The notes: a model not told the origin generated them from the sequence alone. A stretch of 35,770 bases of DNA from GCA-002282575 sp964493995 (GCA_964493995.1 CAZBQD010000018.1:1-35770), one strand, 5' to 3'. Positions 1-7,985 are shown, counted from the first letter of the stretch. A program made the numbers and translations.

Positions 1-1155
1 TTGGTCGATCAACATGGTTTTCCTGCCACTTCGCAGGGCAATGGTAATTATGCGTTCACCAACAACACACCCGTTTACCCGTTAAAAACGACAGGCGGTT
101 ATATCGACGTCAATCGCAATGGCATCATTGATGCAGGCGACATTAAAGCAGGCGAGTTGAGCTTACGCAGTATGGATTATGGCAACGCGGTTACCATCGC
201 TTCAACATTAGGCAGTGATAGCGCGATTCAAGCCAAGCTGCTGACGCTGGGCTTTAGCGCCACTCAACTCGCCAATAACACGCCCAGTCAGGACAAAATG
301 ATTGCTGCCCTCAGCGATGAAATTTACAAGTACGTTATTCAAAACAACCTGACCGACATGAGCCAAATCACTACGGCAGTGATCGACACTCTAACGCCAG
401 CCATACAAAGCCGCATCACTAGCTACCAAGCCTCAACCGCCACGGCAGTTCAGTTAGAACAAGTGCTGATGACAGAGTTATCTGCCTCGTTAGCGGATCA
501 AACGATTACTGAAACCATCGACACCGCTAACCAAAGCAATGTGGTGTTAGTACTGAATAGTCTACCTGTTTATCCTCTAACGGCTGAACAACAAGACAGT
601 CTCTACTACATGTGGAATGAAGAAAAGCTGGCTAAAGATCTGTACTTAGCACTCAATGCCGTTTACCCTGCCAATTCGCTACAAAACATTGCCAATAATG
701 CCGAAACCCAGCATGTGAATAGCATGGAAGGCTTGTTAGCCAAATATCAACTCACCCAGAATGTGATTAACGCTTACAATCAAGCTAACCCAACACAGGT
801 TCCCATTACGCAATTAAGCGAAATACCGGCGGGTGTGTTCACTGTACCAAGCTTACAGACACTGTACAACACTCTGTATCAAGAAGGCATCATTTCCGCG
901 AATGCCGCCTTGCAAGCGGGCTGCAAAGTGGAAGTTACCGATGTCACTGACTTAAATCAAGACATCATCGATGCTGGCAATGCCAAAGACCTAGTCACCT
1001 TTTTTGAGATTCTGCGTGCTGGTAGCTACAACCACTATTGGTCGTTCGATAATGCCTTGATAAAAGCGGGAATCACCAATGGCTGTTTAAGTGCAGGCGT
1101 CGATGGTTCGGCTTTTCCCGATACCAGTACAAAGGGCGGCGGTCCGAAGCGCTGA
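1..1155 (+). CDS. DUF2202 ferritin-like domain protein, 5' end outside the window
   Basis: The reading frame is open from the first base, so the TTG at base 1 is probably not the true start and the N-terminus is missing. The visible 384 residues begin with a DVNRNGIIDAGD stretch that resembles a Ca-binding or dockerin-type loop, followed by a helical region. A C-terminal DUF2202-type domain (about residues 195-370) follows, with YYMWNEEKLAKDLYLAL, then ETQHVNSMEGLL and FEILRAGSYNHYWSFDNAL. The spaced Glu and His residues are those expected of a ferritin-like four-helix bundle, which is a family-level expectation and not demonstrated here. Function and metal are unknown. It converges on the LuxR-type gene. 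A secreted or lipoprotein form is plausible because related proteins usually carry a signal, but that end is not visible. Confidence 0.75.
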   Translation: MVDQHGFPATSQGNGNYAFTNNTPVYPLKTTGGYIDVNRNGIIDAGDIKAGELSLRSMDYGNAVTIASTLGSDSAIQAKLLTLGFSATQLANNTPSQDKMIAALSDEIYKYVIQNNLTDMSQITTAVIDTLTPAIQSRITSYQASTATAVQLEQVLMTELSASLADQTITETIDTANQSNVVLVLNSLPVYPLTAEQQDSLYYMWNEEKLAKDLYLALNAVYPANSLQNIANNAETQHVNSMEGLLAKYQLTQNVINAYNQANPTQVPITQLSEIPAGVFTVPSLQTLYNTLYQEGIISANAALQAGCKVEVTDVTDLNQDIIDAGNAKDLVTFFEILRAGSYNHYWSFDNALIKAGITNGCLSAGVDGSAFPDTSTKGGGPKR

Positions 1156-1196
1156 TTAGGGCTAACAAGCAAAACTCAACCCACGTAAAAGGAACC

Positions 1197-1227
1197 TCAA
1201 CCCAGCGGTTAAAGCTTGCTGGGTTGA
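1197..1227. terminator. Inverted repeat between convergent genes
   Basis: A perfect 10-bp inverted repeat (TCAACCCAGC at 1197-1206, GCTGGGTTGA at 1218-1227) surrounds an 11-nt loop that holds the stop codon of the leftward regulator gene. It lies 42 bases after the DUF2202 stop. Neither side has a good T-run (the leftward side continues GGTTCCTTTT), so efficient intrinsic termination is uncertain. Confidence 0.4.
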
Positions 1228-1727
1228 CTGGTGAGTAGATCTTCGAAAAAATAAGCCGACAGAGCGTGTCTTCCCGACACGCTCGCTTTGTTATAAATAG
1301 CCGAGGCCTGCTGACGCACCGTCTTTTCTGATCGTGAACGCAAGGCAGCAATCTCTTCTAACGACAAGCCTTTCAATAACAACAACGCAATCTCTTTTTC
1401 CGCATCTGACAAATGCCATGCATCGAATTGTTGGTGAATGATGGCCGACAACTCCCCCATCAGTCGAGCCGTTTGCGCCTCGGTTTTACCCAAAGACACT
1501 TGCGCTGCTTTAAGGGCATCACGCGCCATCGCCAACTCCATCCCACGACGCGCAAATTGACGCCAGAGCACAATCAATCCAATAAACGCAAAAATAGCCA
1601 ATAAAATATTGATACTCAAATGCGCTGAAGCACCATGATGAGATAGGTCATCCCAAGCATCCCAGCCATTACCCAGCATGGTCAGCAGAAACACCAAAAA
1701 GAACAGTAAATTGCTGTTATATAACAC
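1209..1727 (-). CDS. Membrane-anchored LuxR-type HTH regulator
   Basis: This 172-residue protein has two N-terminal hydrophobic segments (about residues 6-20 and 36-55), a helical linker (about 60-100) and a C-terminal GerE/LuxR-type helix-turn-helix (about 104-165). The HTH includes LSDAEKEIALLLLKGLSLEEIAAL and SEKTVRQQASAIYNKA, typical of the recognition region. No receiver, PAS or autoinducer-binding domain is present, so any signal must be sensed by the membrane or short periplasmic part, or by a partner. The start is GTG at 1727 behind a GGGG-containing leader. It is divergent from the cytochrome/flavoprotein unit at 1887, which is its most likely target along with its own promoter; this is inference from position. 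Confidence 0.75.
   Translation of the reverse strand: MLYNSNLLFFLVFLLTMLGNGWDAWDDLSHHGASAHLSINILLAIFAFIGLIVLWRQFARRGMELAMARDALKAAQVSLGKTEAQTARLMGELSAIIHQQFDAWHLSDAEKEIALLLLKGLSLEEIAALRSRSEKTVRQQASAIYNKASVSGRHALSAYFFEDLLTSQPSKL
1715..1726. promoter_or_regulatory. Perfect palindrome over the regulator start codon
   Basis: TGTTATATAACA is a perfect 12-bp palindrome overlapping the GTG start of the LuxR-type gene. Dyads of this sort can be operators for dimeric regulators, so autoregulation is possible. It may equally be chance in AT-rich sequence. Confidence 0.25.
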
Positions 1728-1886
1728 GCTTTATCCCCTCAATAACCATACGACATTTGTCTTATATCAAGCCATCACTGGCATTTGCATCATCTGCACG
1801 ATGGTAACGCCCAATGGAATTCGCTTACAGTAGCACCATAACGTAACAAAAAAATAGTGTAACACGAACCAACAGGATGCAAGCAA

Positions 1887-2816
1887 ATGAAAAAATGGAT
1901 CATTCCCATAGCGAGCAGTTTAACACTAGCCGCTTGTGGCGGCGGAGGCGATAGCACGTCAACAACCGCCCCATTAGCCACATCCAGTCTAAGCGGTGTC
2001 GCAGTTGACGGCTATATTGCTGGCGCAACTGTCTGTTTAGACCTTAACAACAATATGCTATGTGATAATGGCGAACCAACCGCCACAACAAGTGGGAATG
2101 GTAGTTTCAGCCTCAACACAACCGGCATAGAAGTGAATGGCAAAACCTTACTGGTCATCGGCGGTACGGATATCGACACTAACACGGCATTAACCATTCC
2201 ACTTACCAGTATCGTCGATTCCAGCTTGGTTCAACAAATTATTACACCATCAACTAGTCTGGTTCACGCGTATGTGAGCACCGATGGCATGTCACTCGCT
2301 TTAGCCAAACAGCGTGTCGCTACTCGCTTAGGCGTCAATAGCGATAACATCTATCAAGACCCCGTACTTCGCTACGATAGTGACGCAGAAACCTATGCTC
2401 GCAATGCAGCGCTTTACACCTATGCTAGCAAAAACAACAAAAGTTTTCGCAACATTAAATCCGATGATGATGACCTTTATCGCCATTTTGATGATGACAC
2501 TGACGACGAGGATGTACGCAAGCGCTACACAGATGCTAAAACCTACGGACCTGTTGTCAATAATAACAATACCAACTCAACCATTACCACTACTCAGCCC
2601 ATCACAGATAGCGGTCGCCTACTCGCCTCCAATTGTTTCCAGTGCCACGGCACTAATGGCACTGGTGGGTTTGAGCGTATTTCTGGCGGCGAAGCCAGCG
2701 AAATTTACGAGTATCGCGGCAAACTAGCGAATAGTGACATCATGGCACCCCATGGCCAAGGTTATACCGATGCGCAACTTCAAGCACTCATCGGCTACCT
2801 CAATCAAGTGCGTTAG
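1887..2816 (+). CDS. Lipoprotein with C-terminal monoheme cytochrome c domain
   Basis: The 309-residue protein has a lipoprotein signal (LTLAAC, Cys17) followed by a Gly-rich tether. Residues about 36-130 form a beta-type domain containing GYIAGATVCLDLNNNMLCDNGEP, a pattern seen in secreted bacterial proteins. A very acidic linker (about 191-210, several Asp runs) follows. The C-terminal cytochrome c domain (about 240-309) has heme motif CFQCH at 250-254 and a likely axial Met286 (DIMAPHGQGYT). The start at 1887 has AGGA nine bases upstream. It leads the unit with the next cytochrome and the FAD protein, so it probably accepts electrons from the flavoprotein at a periplasmic membrane face. 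It may stand in for one half of the diheme FccA subunit. The donor-acceptor role is inferred from neighbours. Confidence 0.8.
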   Translation: MKKWIIPIASSLTLAACGGGGDSTSTTAPLATSSLSGVAVDGYIAGATVCLDLNNNMLCDNGEPTATTSGNGSFSLNTTGIEVNGKTLLVIGGTDIDTNTALTIPLTSIVDSSLVQQIITPSTSLVHAYVSTDGMSLALAKQRVATRLGVNSDNIYQDPVLRYDSDAETYARNAALYTYASKNNKSFRNIKSDDDDLYRHFDDDTDDEDVRKRYTDAKTYGPVVNNNNTNSTITTTQPITDSGRLLASNCFQCHGTNGTGGFERISGGEASEIYEYRGKLANSDIMAPHGQGYTDAQLQALIGYLNQVR

Positions 2817-2817
2817 T

Positions 2818-3159
2818 ATGATGAAACTCAGCTTAATCATCTTGTCGCTTTGTATGACAACAATGCCTTGTTTCGCTGACAATCATCAACTGCCAAACAA
2901 TGCCCTTGTTGACAGTCCCAATATCAGTAAAGGCCGCCTATTGGCCTCCAATTGTTTCCAATGCCATGCGACACAAGGTAGCGGTGGATTCGAGGCACTA
3001 CTCAACACATCACAAACGATTATGTTTGCCGAGCTGATGAAACAACGCTTTAAAACCAAACCAAAAATAATGGCTATTCACGCCCAAGGTTATACCAAAG
3101 AACAACTGTGGGATTTATCTGGCTACTTAGCAAGCATTAATGTAATCGTTCAACGATAG
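2818..3159 (+). CDS. Small periplasmic monoheme cytochrome c
   Basis: I start this gene at ATG 2818, one base after the previous stop, because this gives a clean signal peptide (residues 1-20, cleavage after CFA). An upstream in-frame ATG at 2734 lies deep inside the preceding gene. The mature part (about 93 residues) has heme motif CFQCH at 46-50 and a likely axial Met85 (KIMAIHAQGYT). It is clearly paralogous to the C-terminal domain of the preceding lipoprotein: both have GRLLASNCFQCH, GGFE, HxQGYT and SGYL or IGYL in the same order. It lies 12 bases before the flavoprotein gene. A role as electron acceptor or carrier for that enzyme is inferred. Confidence 0.8.
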   Translation: MMKLSLIILSLCMTTMPCFADNHQLPNNALVDSPNISKGRLLASNCFQCHATQGSGGFEALLNTSQTIMFAELMKQRFKTKPKIMAIHAQGYTKEQLWDLSGYLASINVIVQR

Positions 3160-3171
3160 GAATTATGCATC

Positions 3172-4551
3172 ATGAATAGAAGAACTTTTTTACAAGCCCT
3201 TATGCTCACCGCCACTGGCGGCTTAACCAGCTTACCCGCTTGGGCAGATGATGACGAAGACGACAACAAAACACCCACTAATATCCGCTTCAGCCTTGCC
3301 AATACCGGCATCACCAACAAGCATGTGGTGATTGTGGGTGGCGGCATGGCAGGAGCCACTGCGGCAAAATACCTGCGCCTGTGGGGCGGATCGGGTGTCG
3401 CTGTGACACTGGTTGAGCCTAATCCTACTTACGTCTCCAACATCATGAGCGGTTTAGTGTTGGCTGGGAGTCGTACTCTCAGTAGCCTAAACTATAGTTA
3501 CACGAATTTAGTCAATAATTATGGTATTAGCTTAAAACAAGCCAGTGTGGTCAGTTTTGACAACACGCGTAAAATCGTTACCCTATCCGACAACAGCAGT
3601 CTTAGCTACGATCGCCTGATTTTTGCCACTGGCATTCAAATGGATGACGCTTATGGGCTAACAGCAACCGATTATGCAGGCAACTATCCTCACGCTTGGC
3701 AATCAGGACCGCAAACCAGCAAACTCGCTGGCTTAATTGCTAACATGGGCAGTAATGACACCTTTGTTATGACCATTCCAGCCAAGCCCTACCGTTGCCC
3801 ACCAGGACCTTATGAGCGCGCTTGTCTAGTTGCTGACTACCTGAAGCGAACTGGTAAAACAGGCGCTAAAGTGATTGTGTTAGATGAAAACACGGCCATC
3901 GCTGGCAGTGATTTATCTGCACCTTACAATGCCATTCAAGCAGAACCACATAGCTTCCACCAAGCATTCACCCAAATTCACACCAATATTACCTACTATT
4001 CTGGTGTAACGGGTATTAGCGTCACTCAATCTAGCGCCAATGATGGCAGTGGCAGCATTAGCTGCTCAGCGGGTAATTTCTCGGCCAAGGTCATTAACAT
4101 CATTCCTCCTCACCGTGCGCCTAGTGTTATGACCAACTTATGCAACGGTGGCCGCTGGGCTCCCGTGAACGTATTGAATTATGAATCTACCGTCGCCAAC
4201 ATGACAGGCATTCATGTGATTGGTGACGCCAGCCAAACGACTCAACCGAAAGCGGGGCATATCGCTAACCAAGAAGCCAAAGTGTGTGCTGATGCGATTA
4301 TTCGCGCCTTTCAAAATCAGGCTGTTGATCCCGCACCGGTCACCAACTCAGCCTGCTATTCACCCATTACCAATAGCACAGCCAGTTGGTTAACGGGCGT
4401 TTATCAATATGATGCAGCCAGCAAAACCATGCGCCTATGGGCAAACGGTGCTTTTACCGACAAAGCCATCGAGTCGGCGGATATTAGCAGCAAAAACTTT
4501 AGCAAAATGAGTACTTGGTTCAATACGCTGATGGGCGATAGCTTTAGTTAA
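3172..4551 (+). CDS. Flavocytochrome c sulfide dehydrogenase-like FAD subunit (FccB/SoxF type)
   Basis: The 459-residue protein has a Tat-like signal (NRRTFLQ, residues 2-8, then a hydrophobic stretch to AWA at 25) and an acidic mature N-terminus. FAD domain: HVVIVGGGMAGATAAKY at 51-67 (Rossmann dinucleotide fold) and GIHVIGDAS at 346-354. The FCSD signature CPPGPYERAC (Cys209, Cys218) and Cys395 in NSACYS are present. Cys209 and Cys395 match in context the redox disulfide of Allochromatium FccB, and Cys395 lies 64 residues from the C-terminus as in that enzyme. Cys209/395 therefore suggest two-electron chemistry on sulfide or a related sulfur compound in the periplasm. The position of the Cys that covalently binds FAD in FccB appears to be Asn90 here. 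Electrons should pass to the two upstream cytochromes. The exact substrate is not certain. Confidence 0.85.
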   Translation: MNRRTFLQALMLTATGGLTSLPAWADDDEDDNKTPTNIRFSLANTGITNKHVVIVGGGMAGATAAKYLRLWGGSGVAVTLVEPNPTYVSNIMSGLVLAGSRTLSSLNYSYTNLVNNYGISLKQASVVSFDNTRKIVTLSDNSSLSYDRLIFATGIQMDDAYGLTATDYAGNYPHAWQSGPQTSKLAGLIANMGSNDTFVMTIPAKPYRCPPGPYERACLVADYLKRTGKTGAKVIVLDENTAIAGSDLSAPYNAIQAEPHSFHQAFTQIHTNITYYSGVTGISVTQSSANDGSGSISCSAGNFSAKVINIIPPHRAPSVMTNLCNGGRWAPVNVLNYESTVANMTGIHVIGDASQTTQPKAGHIANQEAKVCADAIIRAFQNQAVDPAPVTNSACYSPITNSTASWLTGVYQYDAASKTMRLWANGAFTDKAIESADISSKNFSKMSTWFNTLMGDSFS

Positions 4552-4590
4552 TGAGCACTGATACGATAAACCAATTATTTGCTCTAATAA

Positions 4591-4616
4591 AAAAGACCAG
4601 CCTAAGCTGGTCTTTT
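4591..4616. terminator. Bidirectional rho-independent terminator
   Basis: An 11-bp stem, AAAAGACCAGC (4591-4601) and GCTGGTCTTTT (4606-4616), closes a CTAA loop between two convergent genes. T-rich tails exist on both strands, so it can end both the flavoprotein unit and the PhoX-like gene. Confidence 0.9.
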
Positions 4617-4637
4617 CTTTCACCGAACAAACGATGA

Positions 4638-6932
4638 TTATTTGATTGCCGGTAAGCCACCGATATAACCAATATTGGCATCGAACTTATCAATTTTAGA
4701 TAATGATTCCGCAACCACGGCACTATCTTCGGCCTTGGGCTTCCAATCACCATGATGCTGAGAATTGCTCATGATATAGGCATGGCCATTCATGTTATCA
4801 ACGACTTGCAAACCCGTGTTCTCCGCACCCGTTACCGCACTCAAAATACGCGTCAGCTTTTTAGTATCCACGTTGTAAGCCCAAACGAAGTTATTGACGT
4901 GCGTACCTGAGTCTTCACCAATAAACAAAGTGCGCATACGATCAGAGAAGAATACGTTATCGGTATTGGCAACCTTATTCGGGTTGGCTGTGTTACCCAT
5001 AGCATCACGTGTAATGTCTTCACCCAGCAACGCAGGCTCGACAAACATGCGTGTTGCCACATAATCTGATGCAATGGCATTACCAGCTGTGTCTTCTTGA
5101 CCCGATTGTGCCGCTAAGGTGAAAGTGGCACCTGCGTTAATCTTCGGCAACTGAACATGGTCTGTTGGCGCAGCTGAATTTGCTAACATACCACCATCTA
5201 AGTAAGAAATGGCCATGTAAATGTGCTTATCTTTGGCATTAACGGCAATGCCTTCCATTTTATTGAACTCCGCTGTAGCGCCCAATAACGCGGCGGTACG
5301 ACGCGACTCTAAGAAAGCAGCAGCCGTTTCCATGCCCGGTTTAATGCTCAAGCATTCATCAGCGGCAGAACCTGCGCGAATGCGTGTACCGCCAGTACAG
5401 GTTTTCGTGGTGGTATCGTAAGCAAAGTTATTGAAAATGGTGTCAAAAGTGTTGGCATCAGCTAAAGCTTTGATTTGAGCATTAGAGGTGCTTTCGCCCA
5501 ATTTTACCCACGTAAAATTGCCTTCACCGCCATTGGCAGCACTGACTTGTGACCATTTAGCTGCGTACAAGCTACCGCCTTTGCTTAAATCGCCAGAAAC
5601 ATTGCCAACAAACATGAAAATAGCGACGTTAGAACCATCATCACCGAAATAGACGGTTTTACCATCGGGCATTACTTTACCCATTTCCCATGTGCCACGC
5701 CCTAAACCGTAATGTTTGATGGGTGTTGCTTTGCCATCTTGACCAACCACCACTTCGGTTAAATAACCATATTGGTAAGGGCTGGCATTGGCACTGCCAT
5801 AAACATTTTTCATCACGTCAACACCTTTTAAGGTCGAAGCATAGCTTGTACCTAGTGGGTTGTACTGCAAGTCGTAATCTTCTTCTGATCCTAAATGGGT
5901 ATTCCAAGGCGTTTGCGAACCAAAACAGGGAATCCACAGACCACCAACGCTAGAGAAATTGATTGGTTCTTGACCCGTCGCCGTCAGCTTACCCGTTTTA
6001 GCATCTTGACTCACTTGCGTTAAGGTCATGCCCATGGGTTGACGTGTTTTAGAACTAGAACCATCGCTGATAATCCAGTCGTACTCAAGGTGCGTTACTA
6101 GGTATAATTTACCGTCGATGTTCAAAAGGCTGTTAGCATCAGGCGTTTCGGCAATGACGGGCGCACCCAAGCTATCTTTCAATGGGTTCATACTAGCATC
6201 AAATAACTGACCAGCTGGGAAAGGATTGCTGCCTACTTTATCTTTCACACCAAACAATTTGTTGTAACTGAGCGGAAAATCTTTGGTCGTACCGTCTGCA
6301 TAAGTGACTGTTGCCACCGAAGTAGTGTAGGTTACCGCCATTTGGTCAGCGGTTGTTGGTGCCGGTGTCTCACTAAAGCTAACGCTCTTAACAAACGACT
6401 TGCTGGCAACGGTTGAGGCCAAATGCGCGGCTGCATCGGCATGAGAAACCAGTGTCTTAGAGCCAACACAAGCCTGTAAACCAGCATCAGAAGATAAGTC
6501 ACAACCAGCAGCCAATTTAACATTGGTTAAATCAATCCCATCAACTGCAGTAGATTTAAGATTCATGGTTTGCAATAAACGCGCCAAACGAACGGATTTT
6601 TCACCCATTAGGTCTGCTTCACCCGTAACTGTGTTGGTATAAACTCGTGGCGCTCCGACAGCCGAACCAATTACCGTCGAACCAATTTTGAAAGTGACCA
6701 AATCGCCTTCATTGTATAAAAATTCACCTTTTTCATTGGTAAAACAGTTGCTAGTGCAAGCCGATGAAGTGTAAGCAAGGCCTTTAACTTCAGCATCCAA
6801 AAACACACCGGTAGAAGGTGAAACGCTTGATGTAGGAGATGAGCCGCTGTCATTGCAAGCAGTTAAAAGTGTTATCGAGCCGACAAATAAAGCACCCACA
6901 GCCAAAGCTAAAGGACGACGATTAAGTAACAT
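4638..6932 (-). CDS. PhoX-family (DUF839) secreted phosphatase-like lipoprotein
   Basis: The 764-residue protein has a lipoprotein signal with LLTAC (Cys26). Residues about 43-185 form an extra N-terminal beta domain (FTNEKGEFLYNEGDLVTFKIG), common in exported lipoproteins. The PhoX-type region follows: CFGSQTPWNTHLGSEE (about 336-351) resembles the Cys...TPWxTxLxxEE segment of PhoX. Later KMEGIAVNAKDKHIYMAIS and an ED...NNFVWAYN segment match the DUF839 beta-propeller. Family members hydrolyse phosphate monoesters outside the cytoplasm with an Fe/Ca cofactor. A strong Pho box upstream supports a phosphate-scavenging role. It is longer than typical PhoX because of the N-terminal domain. GGAG precedes the ATG. 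It is monocistronic, with its own terminator. Confidence 0.82.
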   Translation of the reverse strand: MLLNRRPLALAVGALFVGSITLLTACNDSGSSPTSSVSPSTGVFLDAEVKGLAYTSSACTSNCFTNEKGEFLYNEGDLVTFKIGSTVIGSAVGAPRVYTNTVTGEADLMGEKSVRLARLLQTMNLKSTAVDGIDLTNVKLAAGCDLSSDAGLQACVGSKTLVSHADAAAHLASTVASKSFVKSVSFSETPAPTTADQMAVTYTTSVATVTYADGTTKDFPLSYNKLFGVKDKVGSNPFPAGQLFDASMNPLKDSLGAPVIAETPDANSLLNIDGKLYLVTHLEYDWIISDGSSSKTRQPMGMTLTQVSQDAKTGKLTATGQEPINFSSVGGLWIPCFGSQTPWNTHLGSEEDYDLQYNPLGTSYASTLKGVDVMKNVYGSANASPYQYGYLTEVVVGQDGKATPIKHYGLGRGTWEMGKVMPDGKTVYFGDDGSNVAIFMFVGNVSGDLSKGGSLYAAKWSQVSAANGGEGNFTWVKLGESTSNAQIKALADANTFDTIFNNFAYDTTTKTCTGGTRIRAGSAADECLSIKPGMETAAAFLESRRTAALLGATAEFNKMEGIAVNAKDKHIYMAISYLDGGMLANSAAPTDHVQLPKINAGATFTLAAQSGQEDTAGNAIASDYVATRMFVEPALLGEDITRDAMGNTANPNKVANTDNVFFSDRMRTLFIGEDSGTHVNNFVWAYNVDTKKLTRILSAVTGAENTGLQVVDNMNGHAYIMSNSQHHGDWKPKAEDSAVVAESLSKIDKFDANIGYIGGLPAIK

Positions 6933-6974
6933 GGGGTAAACTCCAATAGGGGGTTATTGTTCAAATACCCATGA

Positions 6975-7008
6975 AATTTAACAGCCTATTATGACAAAGC
7001 AATGACAG
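6975..7008 (-). promoter_or_regulatory. Pho box and -10 element upstream of the PhoX-like gene
   Basis: On the minus strand 7008-6991 reads CTGTCATTGCTTTGTCAT: two 7-mers separated by 4 bases, matching the PhoB repeat CTGTCAT at 13 of 14 positions. Exactly 10 bases downstream is TAAATT (6980-6975), a fair -10 hexamer at the spacing expected of PhoB-activated promoters. The start codon of the PhoX-like gene is about 43 bases beyond the -10. Activation by PhoB under phosphate limitation is therefore likely. Confidence 0.75.
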
Positions 7009-7096
7009 AATTATTAAAAATCACATTTAATGAAATTGTCACGAGTGCCGCTATCCTTTTCTGCATAATTGCCTGCTGAGTTAACAGGAGTTTGAA

Positions 7097-7966
7097 TTGA
7101 GCCAGCAGCATCACGAAACAAGTATCGCCATCCACCAGGTATTTTTGCTGAGTATTTTATTAAATACCGTTTTTGTTGCAGTGGAAACTTATTACGGTTT
7201 GGAAGCTAACTCTTTGTCGTTAATCGCTGACGCGGTGCATAATTTAAGCGACGTGGCGGCATTGGTTATTGCCTGGTTAGGCTATCAAGCCACGCATTGG
7301 GCTGCCACTGCCAGTAAAACTTTCGGCTGGCAACGTTTATCGATTATGGCGGCACTCATCAATTCCAGCGTATTACTAATCGGCATGATTTGGATGGCTG
7401 TCATGGCCGTTGACAGACTAATTAATCCAGAAACCATCGCTGCTGAAACCGTGCTTTGGGTAGCCAGTTTGGGCATTATCATCAATGGCATTAGTGCTTA
7501 CTTATTGGAACGTAACAGCCACAACGATCTTAACATGCAAGGTGCTTTCTTACACATGCTCACAGATACCTTTGTATCTATTGGCGTTGTAGTGAGTGCA
7601 TTGGTTATGTACTACGTTGGTTGGTGGTGGATTGATGGCACCACCAGTTTGATTATTGCCTTGATTATCGCTTTAGGTAGCTTTACCTTATTCAAACAAT
7701 CTTGGCACTTATGCTTAGATGGCGTACCTGAACACATCAGTTTGCCAGAAGTGCAAAAACAGATACAGGGTCTTGAAGAGGTTGTCGATATTTCTCGTGC
7801 CCATCTCTGGGCTTTAGGCACGAGAACCAATGCATTTACTGCTCATGTCTTATGCAAAACCGACTGCGACCGAGATCAGTTACTAGACAATATTAAACAA
7901 ATCTTAAGCAATCAATTTGGTTTGACACATACAACCATTGAACTTAAAGCCGCCAACTCTGCCTAA
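7097..7966 (+). CDS. CDF-family cation (zinc-type) efflux protein
   Basis: This 289-residue integral membrane protein has about six transmembrane segments and a cytoplasmic C-terminal domain (about 210-289). Metal-site residues fit the cation diffusion facilitator pattern: HxxxD at His48/Asp52 (DAVHNLSDV) in the second segment and HxxxD at His153/Asp157 (HMLTDTFV) in the fifth. The HD-HD arrangement is typical of Zn-selective members such as ZitB. It probably exports Zn (or Cd) in exchange for protons at the inner membrane. The start is TTG at 7097 with AGGAG six bases upstream; no better ATG exists. It is divergent from the PhoX-like gene and converges with hemF. No metal-responsive regulator gene is adjacent. 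Confidence 0.88.
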   Translation: MSQQHHETSIAIHQVFLLSILLNTVFVAVETYYGLEANSLSLIADAVHNLSDVAALVIAWLGYQATHWAATASKTFGWQRLSIMAALINSSVLLIGMIWMAVMAVDRLINPETIAAETVLWVASLGIIINGISAYLLERNSHNDLNMQGAFLHMLTDTFVSIGVVVSALVMYYVGWWWIDGTTSLIIALIIALGSFTLFKQSWHLCLDGVPEHISLPEVQKQIQGLEEVVDISRAHLWALGTRTNAFTAHVLCKTDCDRDQLLDNIKQILSNQFGLTHTTIELKAANSA

Positions 7967-7985
7967 ATCGGAAAAGATACACTGA

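Noticed and set aside
2734..2817. Upstream ATG for the small cytochrome
   Set aside because: It reads through the heme domain end of the previous gene and buries the signal peptide; ATG 2818 gives a normal signal.
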